This document shows, piece by piece, positions 1-15,000 of a stretch of 64,000 nucleotides of DNA (positions within the stretch are counted from its first letter, which is position 1; the number at the start of each line of letters is the position of its first letter). The stretch is taken from assembly GCF_900496995.4 (NCBI RefSeq), contig NC_044014.1:8465001-8529000 (forward strand). Direction: 5' to 3'. The notes beneath the pieces were generated by a model. It saw only the letters and a program-made list of their open reading frames with translations, made no database searches and was not told the origin of the DNA. A program made the translations under genes and the position numbers. Source of the DNA: Aquila chrysaetos chrysaetos. Its lineage: Eukaryota; Chordata; Aves; Accipitriformes; Accipitridae.

Positions 1-34
1 CGCTCTGCAGTTCTTTAAGGAACAGGCATTAAAG
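1..34 (+). CDS. HSPA12A: HSPA12A exon (partial at window edge)
   Basis: The last base of a codon is followed by 11 codons reading [11 protein letters not shown], then donor gtaggg. It ends at phase 0 and joins ELSDQ in the next exon, as in human HSPA12A. The exon begins left of the window. Confidence 0.9.
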
Positions 35-3000
35 GTAGGGTAATGTTTCCTTATCTGGATTTTCTGTATTTATAACTGGTATAAATGTGAGCTTAACACT
101 TCTAACCTTGCCAAGCTTTGACCTCAGTAGTACTTGATGTAAACAAAGCAAGGCAGCTGTAGAAACTCTAGGCAAGCTGTGGACTCTGGAGAGCTCACAA
201 TAGCCTGAAGTGATTTCCCCTCACACAAGGGAAGCTTGATTCATTAATAGTAAGTGTATCGCTGTGGTGCAGAGTTCTGATTATCTTCTTACTGGCTTGA
301 ATATTTTCTACTGCTTTTCTCATAGAAAAACGTTGATTTGAAAAGAAAATTTAAAAGTGTAGGAGCTGAAGCTCAGGAATTAAATTTGAGACTGGGTCCT
401 GTCCTCGTCCCCTACACTTCTGCTGCTGGGACGATGGGTTGTTCTGTGTTCACACAAGGTTCTCTCTTATGTTAAAGAGTTGGCACTGTGAAACGCAATA
501 GGATGGGCACCTAGAGATGTCTCCTGCCCCAACCTGACTTTGTCTTCACTGATTAAGCAAAGGGAAGTTGGATGAGCTGGATTTATTTTGTAATAGAAAG
601 ATTATTAAAAGCTCATTTATAATTTGGTGAGTTGAATCTCACTGTAAGTCTGTACAAAGATGACATGCTGAGGTGTACAAGCTGGCTAACCTGGTGGAAA
701 TAGTGTAATTATGCCAGTACAATGATTTCTACAGGCCACTTGATTGCACTGAGACGTTCAGTATAGTAGCCTATGTGGAATTCTGCACCAGCGCAGATAA
801 ATAGCCTCCATTACCCAAACCAACACAGGTACCTTTGCACAACACTCCTTTATTCTGTTTTACACAGTTAAACTGTAGCATGTGTGCCAAAGAACCGCTG
901 ACCCTTTGCAGGGGTGAATTTCATGTCGCTCTGCTGTGAGATAGAATCGTAGAATCGTTTAGGTTGGAAAAGACCTTTAAGATCATTTTGTGCAACTGTT
1001 ACCCTAACACTGCCAAGTCCACCACTAAACCATGTCCCTAAGTGCCACATCCACACATCTTCTAAATACCTCCAGGGATGGTGACTCCACCACTTCCCTG
1101 GGCAGCCTGTTCCAATGCTTGATAACCCTTTTGGTGAAGAAATTTTTCCTAATATCCAATCTAAACCTCCCCTGGCACAACTTGAGGCCATTTCCTCTCG
1201 TCCTATCACTAGTTACTTGATAGAAGAGACCAGCACCCACCTCGCTACAGCCTCCTTTCAGGTAGCTGTAGAGAGCGATCAGGTCTCCCCTCAGCCTCCT
1301 TTTCTCCTGGCTAAACAACCCCAGTTCCCTCAGCCGCTCCTCACAGGACTTGTGCTCCAGGCCCTTCACCAGCTTTGCTGCCCTTCTTTGGACACACTCC
1401 AGCACCTCCATGTCTTTCTTGTAGTGAGGGGCCCAAAACTGAACACAGTATTCGTTGTGCGGCCTCACCAGTGCCGAGTACAGGGGGACAATCAATCACT
1501 TCCCTGCTCCTGTTGGCCACACTGTTTCTGATGCCGTTGGCCTTCTTGGCCACCTGGGCACACGGCCGGCTCATATTCAGCCGGCTGTCGACCAGCACCC
1601 CCAGGTCCTTTTCCGCCGGGCAGCTTTCCAGCCGCTCTTCCCCAGGCCTGTAGGGTTGCATGGGGTTGCTGTGACCCAAGTGCAGGACCCAGCACTTGGC
1701 CGTGTTGAACCTCATACAACTGGCCTCGGCCCATTGATCCAGCCTGTCCAAATCCCTCTGTAGAGCCTTCGTACCCTCAAGCAGATCAACACTCCCACCC
1801 AGCTTGGTGTCATCTGCGTTATTTGGTTGCCCTGATCCTGAATGCATGTTTATGCAGAAAATCTAACAAGCATTAGGGAGAACAAAAAGTAAGACAGACA
1901 TCTGTCAGGGGTTTAATTTGTAAATTCATACTGTGTTCTGATGGACTGCTTCCATTTATGTTGCCTTTTTTTTTTCTTTCTTTCCTTTTTTTTCTTTTCT
2001 TTCAACTGTGGCTGGTGTTGGTAAGGAAAATGCATTTTATTTTCCATTTCCCATTTGAAATGTTGCAATACTAATTTCTTGTAATATTATTCTTGGGTCA
2101 CAAGATTTTTTTTTTTTCATATTCTCCTGTGAAATACATGTCCCCAGTAAACAGTTTTTGAGATTTAAAATCTCATGTAAACAGTCAAATGTAAATTAAG
2201 TACACATTGGCTTCAAATGTGCCACTATAAAGTCAATGTAAGCATAGCAGTTGCTGGGTCAGATGAGAATGTTCATCCAAGTAAGCATTGTTTAAAATAG
2301 CCTTGTTGTTAAAAATTAATGTACTTTTTTGAATGGGTTTAATTTATTCTCTGTGAGATCTCATTGTATTCATTATGGCTATAGAGAAACATTCCTACCA
2401 TTACAACTCAAATTCCTCATCTTGTTAAAGACTTACTTAACTAGATTTTGGGGTTGATTGTGGAGTGACAGACTTGAACCCGTGCATAGCCTGGGGAAAT
2501 TCTTAGTGAATATGAATGCTGTTGGGTACAATCCCATATACTTGCTGTGCTGCCTCTTCAGGGCTACATCCTTTCTTGATGTTAATAAATAAATCCCTGT
2601 GATTTGTGAGTGCATGCTGAAACTAATTAGACAAGCGATGTAAATGAACTGTTACTTTTCACTATAATCTGTCCATTTCTAGTGCCCTGTGCAGTATAAA
2701 GGTACTACTTTTCTAGCATGGATTTTTAAACTGCAGCATAGCTAAACAAACACAACACCTTGGCATAGCACATGCAGAAACTTTTTTTTTACATTCTAAA
2801 GGCCCGTTGTTCACCTTTCTGAACCCTTCCCTGTTTGGATGGAGATTTAGATAGGACATATGGTAATGACATTTTACTTGGAACCTTTCCCAAAACATGT
2901 CAGTATATCACCTAATTTGCAAATGCAATACAGACTTTCCTCTTTTTAAGGGAAAAAAAAGGACAATAAAAGAACTAAACTAGTCTTGAATGTTAGCTTA

Positions 3001-6000
3001 AAGCAAAATTTTCAAGGAGCAATCAGTCAATTTTTTTAAAGGGTTTAACTGTAACTTTTCCCTTGTTAACAGAGTTGTAAAAATTTGATTTAAAGGTGAG
3101 TCGTGTATAAAGAAGTTATTGAAAAAATCCAGATTGTAAAACATAATGTTCATCAGTGATACCTCAAATATTTTTCTGTGTATTAATCAAGATGCAAGTG
3201 TGAATTCTTCAAGCTAACAGCAAATCCCACACTGTGACTAAGAATGTACATAAACATTCTGTAATATTCAGCAGTGAATGAGCTGCTTTTGGAAAAACTA
3301 ACTTTTCTACTTCATGTTAAGCAGTAAACTTTTCTGTAGGCCTCCTTGAGAAGGCATCAACCCTAATCCCAGCTTTTGGCACAGTAAAGCATTCTTGACA
3401 GGTTGGCAATAATTCTGATTTGTAGCATAGATGTAACAGGAAAAAAATTGCAAAGAGAAAGTTACTGTTACTAGAGCTAGCAGAAAATAATGTTTTCTTA
3501 TAAAGTTGACACCCATCATTTTGCATTCACCTCTATTTTCCTTTTATTTAGGAGCTCAGTGACCAAGGAGGCTCAGACTTTGAAAACACTGAAGTAAGAT
3601 GGGTCATTACAGTGCCTGCTATTTGGAAGCAGCCTGCAAAGCAGTTTATGAGACAAGCTGCCTACAAGGTAAGGTTACAGGCTGAATGTAGAATTGCCCC
3701 TTTAAAGCCCTAGTTGATAGACTAAATGATAAACTGTATTTGGGGCAATTAGCTCTGGTATAAACTGTATAAAAATGGTCTAGAAAAGAGTGAGACTAGA
3801 AACATTTAAAGAGGTGTTAACTCTACAAAGCAGTAGCTTTAAGTCATACACATTCACCTCTTAAATGCCTTTTTCTTTCTATTTACTTTTATATATTGGT
3901 CTCCTTCACTGCAGACTCTGATGTTTTAGTCATCTTGTACACTGTATTCCTGCTGAATTCAGTGCACATGGAGCAGATGCAGTTTTGAGACCCAAGGGAA
4001 AGCTGATTTTAACATACTGGACACAGTTTTGTTTTGTTACTTTCTTTAGGTCATCACAGACTTTTAAAGCAAAAAAAAAAAAAAAAAAAAAAGGAAGAGG
4101 AGGGAGAGCAAAGAGCCTCCTCGGTGGGACTTATTTTCCAGTTCCCATTTTCCCACAGTAGGAATGAAAGGACTGTGAACCGGATAGTCTGGATATAAAA
4201 TTAAATTCAAATGTTATTTTCACCAGTAAGAGGCTTATCTGCATTTAACTCTTTCCCCTCAAATGCCCCCCAAATATTCCATATGCACTTCCCATATGCA
4301 TGTCCTTTATTTCAAATTCAGTTTGCATCTTTAATACATGAGATGTACACATTCTTCTTTTCATCAGGGTATTCATTTTCTGTTTTGTTTTTTTTTATTT
4401 TTGGTCAGAGATTTGCGTAACCCTCTGGCAGCAGCTCTGTGATGCACAGTATATAAAATATCTAGTAGTTCATGAGTAATTTGCAGAGTGCTCCTGGGAA
4501 GCACCCAGATTTTTCTAACTCTGTTTCTAACTATCTCTAATGTTGAGCAACATTTTTCTTAACAGTCTTTATTGTGGGATTGCTAATGCTAGTGCCAGAA
4601 GCAAAACACTCTTAAAGTTCTGATGGAAGGACACGGTTGTAGGTAAATCTGAAACACTAGAGACCCATTCATTATCTTTGTATATTGTTGTCTGCCTGCT
4701 GTCTGTGTGCATGTGTGCTCGTGTACTGGGAGCTGTGTAAGGAGCAGGGCAGGCTAAGGTAGATCTCTTGGCATTTCTCATTTGTGGCACAATGGAATGT
4801 TGTTAATTAGTGTCTGTGTCTGTGGTTGTGTCTGTGATTGTGTATTTTTATCGGCAAGCTTGATAAACAGCAAGGACTGACAAGGCTTTTAACTCGGGGT
4901 GTGTGATCAATTGCAGGACAACTTGAGTTTAGGGGAATAATTGATGTTTACTTGACACACGGTTGATTTTTTGTAAAGTAATGGGGATGAAGAAAGAAGT
5001 GCAGAAAACTGAGAATTCTGCATTGCCATTCGGTCTTTCATATTCCGGTTGCTGGATCCAACACATTCGTCAAACCAATATGTACAGGTGGATCAGAAGT
5101 TGCAGCTCTTGTTTCTAGCTATTGGAACATGCAAGCATCTTGAAAATGAGAGCTTGTCATAAGAGTAATCGGGGCATCGAGTAGAGAAAAGTGTGAAAAG
5201 GGAGTGGTAGAAACTTTGTTACTGGTAACACACTGAAGTACAACCACTAGTCTAAGCTGAGAGTTAACTATTGGGAAATGTTAATGAGCTGTAGAAATCT
5301 GTGGCAAGTGACATAGCTCTAAGAGAACAAAAATACTAACGGCTTCAGTCATTGGTTCACAATGTAAAGACTTGCCTTTCTGGAATGGTTAAGTAGTTGT
5401 CTAGGCAAAGCTAAATATTGCATGGAATTAATAAAGTCAAGTAAGTAGTGTTGTAGGTCTGCTTCTGCACTCAACATCCAATCAGCTTTTGTACAGCCTA
5501 CAATCTCAGTGCATCTCTGACATGCCCTCATTTCTGTTTTGCCTTAAACAAAACATTGCTAACCTGGAACTCTTAATCTGCCCCAGGGCTCCTGTGACAC
5601 CCCCTTCCAGCTGCTGTGCTGCTTTCTCATTTGAATGAGTAATCTGAGTGTTCCCTTCAGCTCACAGTTCTCTCTTTCCATCCAGCCTATCAAAATCCTG
5701 CTAATGCTGTCTGCATGACAGCTTTTCCTGTCTGTACATACTGCTGAGCTTTCATCAAAGCTGTAACTGATTTTGCATCTTGGTTGCTGCAACATCATTT
5801 CCTTGGCTTTGGCAACTGTAATCTGGCCTGTTCTCTATCTCTTCAGAATATTGCTGCTAAAGGGTTTTGTGGCCTCACATTTGACAGGGAATCAACCTAC
5901 ATTTGACTCCTTCATTTGTGTCATCTCAGACATAAGCTGCATGTCCTGGACATGAACATCTGTAATGCAAACTCATTTTCCTCCTCTGAAACCCCCTCTA

Positions 6001-9000
6001 AAATGCTGTTTTATTCACGCATACAAAAACTTGACTGTGATTAACCTACTGATATGTGAAAACTGCTCCTCATTGCTTCTTGCTGTTACTCTGCCTGCCC
6101 CATCTGTATTCATCTATTGTGCTTTTTGTATCCTTAAGTCTTTTTATACTTGAGTCATTACCTCTTTGAAGCAGGTGTTTGTTTATTCTCATTTGTCTTG
6201 CTCTCTGGGGCCTCCCAAGGGACTAAGTCTGGTAGGCTGTAGAGCTGCATGTCTTTACAGCTTCACTTTCCTGAATCAAAATTGCTCTGTTCCTGAATAA
6301 CAGTTCACAGATGCTTCTTCCTGTCCCTCATGCTTAATTTCTGTGTGTCCAGAGATAGTTCTAAAGCTGTGTGACACTTGTTGAGGTCTGGTCACACTTG
6401 GAGTGAGCTCTGTGGCAAGAGCAGAGTATCATCTCTGTAAGACCCACTTTGGCTTAAGTTTCCTTTCTCAAAGCATGTCTGCTGGGATAAGTGTGCATTG
6501 CATATGTGTTCGTTACATCCTGAATAATGACTCTCAGGATGCGTTAGTCAGGTTTGCCATTGTCCCCACCAGTAAAATATAAGGCACCATAAATAGCGTT
6601 AACTTTTCTTGTTTCCGTGTCCTAGTTGTTCTGTTTAAAATTTTTTGCTTTGGTGTAGTTGTCCGAAGTGCTGCATTTACCAGTATTAGAAGGAATCCCA
6701 TTCTCATGAAGAACTCGCATCGTGAGTAATAAATTCAAATTGTTGATATATTTTCTTATTTTGGAGACCTTGGCAGCATGGTCTGGTTGGACAACATGTA
6801 GTAGGACTCCATCCCGCTCATTTGGGTGGGACCTGCCCTTATTCTTGTCCTTGCAGAAGCAGCCAAATGCAACTACCTGCACTGGCCCTGAGGTTTAGAC
6901 CCCAACGTGAAAAGATGGCTTAGGTGTGGAGGCAAGCCACTTCTTGCTCGTGAACATGGCCTGGCACTTACTGCCTCATCAGAATGGTGGGTGAACATGG
7001 ACACAAAACCAGGATCCCACCTCTGTGTTGTCTGAGGTCCTACTGACACAAGAAAATTCAGTGTTTTGTTAGTCTTGTATTACTGATGACAAAAAAAAAG
7101 AAATGGAAAGGTGAAACTCTAAAAGTATTCAAGATGATTTGTGTAGAAATCCATTGAATCTAGGTAGGCATGAATAGTTGGTTCAGTCTTAACGGCACTT
7201 TGCTGTCTTAATATATTACTATGAGCAGCACTTTTAATCCTTTACCCAAATGAAATTCAGGCACTGTAGATTGTTTATTAGAGGAACACAGCATCCAATA
7301 TTCTTGGCAGAGTGTTTCTTTTTAGTAAAGGCATTTTTCCAGCTCATCTTTCAATACACATTCTTTGGGCACAGTAAGTGCAGAGCAGAATCTGCAGGCT
7401 GGAATTCCGTGAACATGCCAATAGGAATAAGGTTTTAAGGAAGAGTTTGGAGTGTGACAGGAGTATGTGAATGCAGAAGCTATAAAATAAGAAAGTAAAA
7501 CATGGCACACCAAATGCACTCAAGGCAGAGCAAAGGAAAGGGAAGGATAGTGCATTTTTGTAAGCTTGCCCCAAATGTTCTGTAGGCTTACAAACATCAG
7601 TCAGCTGGTCTACTTAGAGATATCGAGAGTTCTTTTTCTTTTTAATATGAACTGTTGATTTTGAAATGGAGTTCTAGAGCTCTGAAGTAGATTTATCTTT
7701 CAATTACAAATAGCAAATAAAATCATTTGCATGTTAAGCTCGTATAAATAGAGAGGCAGTCTAGGTCCAGTGAGCCTGAAATTCCAGAGGCTTTCTTTAA
7801 CCAGCTCTTATGCTGAATATTTATTAATGTTTTCACATCAGTTTCATCATTGAATGCGCATGATGAGAATTATTTAACATGTTGTGTTCCACGGTTACAT
7901 TACATTACATTGATCAGTACTAGCCTGCTCTGTAGAAACCTTCGGAGAAAAGTAAACACATTTGGTGAGAGAGTAATGTGATGACACATAAAATTCCTTG
8001 CTAATAAAAACGTGATGTGAAATGTGTTTGGTTTTTAAAAAGATGACTAGAGAGACTTAACCAGATCGATATCTGTGAAGCTGAGCTATGCTTAACTCCT
8101 TTGTAAGTATTTTCTTTGGTACATAGAACACACACACAACTGAAATTTATTTGTCTAGGCACAGTGCAACAGACTTCTGCTATAAACTACATAAAAAGGC
8201 AATGATGTTCAGGCATAAGCAGCACTGGGAAGCTGGTGATTTCTTTGAAACTGTACTTGTTAGTGGAGGCAGATGAAGCAGAAGTGCGTTAATGCATCAA
8301 CCATCCTGATTATTTGTAGCTTCTGGGGTTCTCTTGAGTCCATGCTTTCACTTTTGTGATATTAAGATCTTTTTAATCATAAGGATTAAAATGTTTATTA
8401 AGTGATACGATAGGGAGGATTCTGCATCTTGTAGCTATGTTTAATTAGGAGAGGATAACTAATTGAGGTGTGAAGATTACAGAGTGGGAACTCAGCACAG
8501 TGGGAAACGTGTACTAATTGATCTTGGTTTACGCATTTTAATTACCCAGCCAGGTTCAAGCGAAAGCAGAGGCAGTTGACAAAGCCATCTGCCAATCCAG
8601 TTCTGTACATTTCTGTTTGTCCAATTCTGTGGCACAAGTTGGAATATTTGGAGGTTTTCTTTTTATTTTGCTAAGCAAGTAAAATAGGAGGTTTTTGTAG
8701 CATTCTAGGTAAGAATAGGTAGATAAAGCTGTGCCTGTCTTAGAAAGCTGTGGAACATGTTTCTCAGGATCTTGGAAATTGCCTGAAAGGGCACTGGAAC
8801 CAACAGGAAATAGCAAAAAATTAGAATCTTCCCTCTGCCTGGCGGAAGGACTGTGCTAGATGGGGTTTTCTAGCCAAAAGAAGAAAACGACAGTCTTAAA
8901 GGCTTTAAGTTACAATCAGGAGGAGTAGGGGGAGTGATAGAAGTCCAGAAACAAATATAAATCAGTGTGGACAAGGTCTAAAACTAGCGGGTAGGATTGT

Positions 9001-12000
9001 CTGTAACAAGTTCATGGAAAGGACAACGAAGGAGGATAATAGATAGGTCTAAAAGGCATCTTAGATGCCAGTATTCAATTACAAAGACAGGGAAAAGAAA
9101 TACAAGCTGAAAATATTAAGGCAAAATCAGAAAGCCCAAGGTACAAAATAAGCTGCAACTAACAGAAAATAGCAAGCATATAGTTTTCTCAGTGAAACTG
9201 CTCTCAGTCAGGGCCACTTGTGTCTCCTTAATAAAATCAGCCTGAGCCATAAGGACCTACAGTGAGGATATTTTGAAACAAAGGGAAGGGGCGAGCCTAA
9301 GACACTAGGAGAATACTTAAATAGGAAGAGAGTAAGGCTTTGCTGTTGTGGTAACTGCTGCATGCCCATGGTACAGAAACCATTTCTAGAATAATATAAC
9401 ATGAAAAATTGAAAAGCTTATGTGAATTTAATGGCTTCATTTTTCTAATGCATTCTACTCATAAAATTTGCAACTAATGTCCTCCTGCACCTTGGGGGAT
9501 ATAATGTAATGCAGCAAAAAATTCTTGGTAATGCCACTTTGAGCTAAGCTTTCATTTACTGCACAAATGTGATCTCTGGCAACAGTCACTTGGGAGTGAG
9601 CTGCAGCAACGTCACCCTAGTGGAAGTATGGACTCAATGCCACTGTGGTCCCATTTACCATCAACCTGTCAACAAACATAACCTCTCTCTTAGCACGTTA
9701 TTGTTTGGCAGTATGTGAGTCAGCTTCAGTAATGCTAATTTGGATTCGTGGTCCCAATACCTGTGAAAATTTTGGAGGAGTGAAAGGGCAGGGGCACAAC
9801 AAAACAAGCAATCTGGAGATTTTGTGTAGCCTGTTGTGCAAAGAGAAAAGTTGGTGATTTCAGAGTCTTGTGTTTTTTCCTTACCTTGTAAGGCATCCAA
9901 GATTCTTCCCCTTAGAAAATTGTGTCTACATATCTGGGATTACTTCTGAGACCAAAGTGTGATAGACTAGATGTGATGTCCTAAGTAAGGTCTGCTGCAA
10001 CTATTGTTATTCTTTTCTGCCTCACAAATACAAGAAATCCTTTTCTGTCTCATGATGACCCAGAAAGCTTGTGCCTTGCCTGTGTGTAGCAAATCATCTT
10101 TCTTTCTTTCTTTCTTATTAGCAGTTCACAAAAGCTTTTTGAGGAATAGCCACAGGTAAATGGCAGAACCTTCTCCATGCATTGTAAACAGAAGTGGTTT
10201 TAATGCTGCTTCATGATTGTTAGCCAGTGTTCGTAATTCAGATATTTCCTTCCTTATGTTCCACTTTTGTTCCTCAAGGCCTACTCATCAGCACGTGCTA
10301 CAGCACTAATTTCCAAACCACTCTGCTCAGATGCGTTCTTGGATTCATCCATCTCACTGTTATAACCTGTGAGTGTTGTTTCTCTGCAAACTACAGAGCT
10401 CTTCCCTAGAAAAGTGAAGTATAATTGGAAGAGGACATTTCTGGATTTAAGATAGCAACAGGAATAATCTTCTCATCATGCCATGAAGTAGGACTTATGT
10501 ATCTCTGTTTCTGTCTGGAAAGCAGCCACTTCTAGAAATTCAGTTCCAGTGGGCATCTTCTAAAGGCAGTGGAGAACAGACACCCCTTCAGGGGGTAGGT
10601 AAGCCCTCATTTTCTGTCTTAATAAGGACAGCAGAATCTTTTTACATTAGGAGACATTCGGGGCAGACCGCCATACAGTGCAAAATGGCAACTGAATTTT
10701 CACACCACTCCTCTCAGTAGTTGGCAAAAGGCAGCTGAAGTACTTTGTTTCCACTGAAAGTGTTCTATGGATGCACCTCCTGGTGATGCAGGTTCCAGTA
10801 CAGGGGAGAAGAGAGAAAGCAGGAGGCTTATGACAGGGATATAGGCTCTGTGACTGCATCAGAAAGCATTCAGACAGCAGCGTGTTTGGAGTTTTGGGTG
10901 CTCTCTTGTGCTGCTGGGAGATGTGGCAGCCCTTCCCATCTCTGCACAATCTGTTCAAAACAGATGTGAACCCTCAGTGAGCCAACACCACTCCTGTGGC
11001 TGTGGCTGGTGCGGATCTGAGCCCAAACTCATGAGCTTGCTGAAGTATGTGCATGAAGAGGGGAGTCAAAGACGGAGGGGGTAGAACAGGCAGTGGTATG
11101 TGGCAGTTCCTCCTGACCCTCTTCCCAGATCCTCCCACAGGTGCAGTACACACATTTTCCTACATTTTTATCTCTGATTTCCATCTGTCACCTTTGCCAA
11201 GACAGAACAGAAGATTCTTTCCTTCCACATTAGCCCTCAGGTCTGCAAGGCCCTGTAAAACCCTGAAATCACCTCCATGGGGAGTTCAGCATGAATGGTC
11301 TTTTCCTTTGAGAAGTAAACAAATGACCAACAGTCCTTCAAAAATTAAAGATGTATTTTTTCAATGAAAGGATAACTTTAGGATAAACAGCTTGTACACA
11401 TTTCTCAGTGATTTCTGACAGGTATAAAATAGTTCAAGATTGTCCCAAGGACCTTCTTCTTTGGGTCGTAGGACATGTCTGCTAGTTTTGGGGTAGGGTG
11501 ACGTTCCCCTATCAGAGCTGCCACAGTACAGTTTTAAATTATAAATTTCCTCAGGTTTTTGAACTAAGACAGACCAGTTAAAGGACTTTGTCTAAGTGTG
11601 AGAGGAGGGTGACATTTTGGAAGGTTTGACAGAGAGGAGCCCTTTTTGTCATCATGGTTGTTTTCTGCAAGCATTTGGACTAGAAGTATAATCTTAATCC
11701 TTGTAACATTTATATAGTAAATACTGTATTCTTTCAATATTCTGCAATTCTGCTAGGGTCACATATAGGGATCTGACAATATTTCCCATTCTCTATCCTC
11801 TCATTGCTCCTACTGCTCAGGAGAACTTCATGTTTGCAGGAGTAATACTTCACAGAGCTCAGAAGCCCTTGAGACTATCTGCTTCTCTTCCTTCGCTGGC
11901 TTCCATGATGTATTTTAGGAGTTTCAAAAGTTTGTATTATATCCTACATTTAGTAAATTTTATTGTTTTATAAATTTAAAAAGGGAAATTATAATACAAA

Positions 12001-15000
12001 ATCCAGAAGACCTCATGAGTATGGGTTTTAGTAATAGAATCAAACAGTGCTTACAGTCCAAAAGAATTCCAAGGTCAGGTTGAAAATACAAAGAATAGAT
12101 TATAAAAATAATGTATAAAATATAAAGTATAGAAATGCACTGGTAAAGCAGTCTGTGCTCTTAGCTGGGTAACAGCAACCCCAGGAAAAATAAATTGAGG
12201 CAGTCTGACCATGCTTAGCAAAGGCATTTATCTCAATAAGACAGCCTAGCCATCTATAACAAATCAGTTCATCTAATCAGTGACCACACAAATACAGCCA
12301 TTTTGACTGTAGCCAATGCAACTCCACAAAATTCATTATTCAGACTGTGCTGAAAGTAAAAGTCACAATTCATTACAGTTCTAGGTGCCTCTTTTATCTT
12401 CTTGCTTTTCAGAATGGGATAATGCCAGAGTTTCTAAACAGCCATTAGCAGGGAGCAATGTTATAGGCTGTACTTTATTTCTTATCATAGGAGTAGCTTT
12501 ATTGATAGGTTACTAAAGAGTAATGAAATGAATTCTGCTTTGGTCCAAACCAGCTTGCTAAGTAGCATGATCAGGTATGTGTATGACGGATAGCCAGCTT
12601 GATTATTCAGAGTCCAAGCATCCCCCATTCCAACAAACTTTGGCAATAGCTCCATTGTAAACCTTGGTATTGAGTTGGATACTCAGAAATTGATGCATTT
12701 GCTTTAGTGGATTGTTTCACAAAGTTTGGTCTAAGTGACTTGCAAAATGTTATGTGGGGAGCTTGTAGCAGAGCTGAACGCAAAAGAATTGAGCTTCAAG
12801 TCCAGGTCTGCTATTTGTATTCTCATGCTTTTAAGCACAAGACCATTTTTTCTCTACAACCAAATACAGGAAAATGAATTAATTAGGAATTGAATTTCCC
12901 TGTCTGACAAGACACTGGACTGAGGCAGATTGGTTTTTTTTGGTGCAGATTGTATTAGTGTTGTAAACTCAACTTGTGCATCCTTGATGCATTAAACTAA
13001 CTGCTTTTGCTATATTGAATCACTTTAAAAAGTGACTGATGGCTGATGTTTAAGGCTAAAGGACTGCTTAGGACTGTTGTGCTCTTTATATTTTCAGATT
13101 TTAAAAGTGTAGCTTTCAGATTAAAAAAAAAGTGCACTGTGACAAATGTTTCCTTTTGATTCCAAGACACTCAAATAAAAGTTCTGATTGACTGAACTCC
13201 ACACGGAAACCTGTGACGCCCTGAATAACTGCAGGCTTGTTACAGTGAGTCTGGTACTGCTGTCATACTGTCAGACACGATGGGCTCCCTCTCGCTGATA
13301 CAGGCAATGATTTGACATGGCATTCACAAAGACAAGGAATGAGAAAGTGTGTAGGTCTTTGGCATTTGGGAGATTCCTACCAGCAGTTCTGGTCTTTCTC
13401 AGCATGTAATACCTGCACCATTTTAGAATCATGGAAGCATTCATTGGAAGTGTTTGTTGGAGATCATCTAGCCTGACCTTCCATTTGAAGCAGGGTTATT
13501 GCCAGCACCAGGTCAGCAGTGGCTTTGTTGAGCCAAGTTTTAAAAATCTCCAAGGACAGAGATGCCTCTCTGGGCAGCCGTTCCAGTGCTGCATCACATT
13601 CCTAATAATACCCAATGTGTAATACCCAATTTGAACTCTGCAAGCTGCAATATGTGGCTGTTGCCCCTTGCTATACCTCCTGGCAAGACTGAGAAAAGTC
13701 GTGTTCTGCTGTCTTTGTAACTGCCCTTCAGATAGCTGCAGGCAGCTGTTAGATTCCTCCTTGGCCGCCTTTTTACCAGACTAAACACACCAAGCTCCCT
13801 CAGTCTGCCCTTGCAGAACATGTTCTCTAGCAGTCCTCCTTGAACCCTCTCCACTTTCTCCATGTCTGTCGTGAACTGAGGGGTGTAAAAGAGTTCAGTT
13901 GATAGCCTTTACAGAGCTCATTCTGTAGCCGTTACTCATGGAAATTGGCAGTCATGAATACTTGTACTGAGAAATAACAAGGAAGTAAGTGCTGTAGTAG
14001 AGGGCTGTAAGTGATTCTAGTGGTTTCTTTGGAATTAACAATAATAATAATAATAATAGTTTACACAGTGATTACATATTTTCATCCCAGCTTTTTGAAG
14101 TTGGTATCCAAGAGTTTCTTCCACCATAAAACTAAGTCTAATTATAAATAAAATAGTAATCTAAGCCTCTTGCCCCTTCAACATACATGTTCATGCACAA
14201 ACTCTTAAATGGGGAGTAGTGTTGCTATTAACTGGAATAAATTTATATCTTATCTGGTGAAGTTCACCAAACCAGATATATGGGTGCAAGTGAGAGGTAC
14301 CTTATTATCATCTATCCTGATTTCCTGCAGATTAGAGGATTTAGTCTAAAAACTCCCTTCACAGGAGTTCATAGCTTACGGGTTCTACCTTTGAAGTGTG
14401 AGCAGCAGTAAGTTCAGCCTATGTGAAGGCTGTAGGAAGGCTGTGAATTTTCTGTGGGTTAGTTACTTTGTATGAGCTTCTGGTATGGGCAAGCCCTGGG
14501 AATTCAAAAAGCACTGCAAAGCCTACGCTCTGGTATTTTAAAAGCAAGCAAAAATTTTATAAATATACAGTAACAGTAACTGCTTCATCATGGCAGAAGG
14601 GAAGATATCTGGGCTCTCAGAGAGGTCTCAGGATAATCCCAAAATCCTAAGGACAATTTAAAGGCCGATTTTTACATTGAGTTTCATCCTTCTATGTCTT
14701 TCACGTTACTTAATCACTTATGCTAGTGCAAAGTGAATAAATGAAAACTATTACAGGGGTCTCTCAACTTACAGTTTTGTGCCCCCTCCATTAAACCTAT
14801 GGCTTTTCCACTTTTCACCTTTCCTAATTTATATTTCCCTTGTCTGCAAAATGAAGTTACTACTGTTTTACCATAGCCTGAGATTTCATTTATGCGCTCT
14901 CAAGCAGTTTTCTCACAGAGAGATGAGCATCTTTGCCCTCATGTTACAAATGGGGGGAAATGTTACAAATGGGGAAGCTGACACTGAAGGAATGCTGCAG

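Larger units (their letters stand above)
35..3551 (+). other. HSPA12A intron
   Basis: GT-AG intron of 3.5 kb holding an antisense CR1 (942-1825) and a TTTC-rich tract. No exon-like sequence was recognised in the remainder. Confidence 0.9.

Noticed and set aside
1025..1495. 156-codon minus-strand frame as a host gene
   Set aside because: The sequence is the C-terminal part of the CR1 reverse-transcriptase ORF.
4071..4092. Poly(A) as the tail of a processed pseudogene
   Set aside because: No gene-like sequence or target-site duplication was recognised upstream of it.
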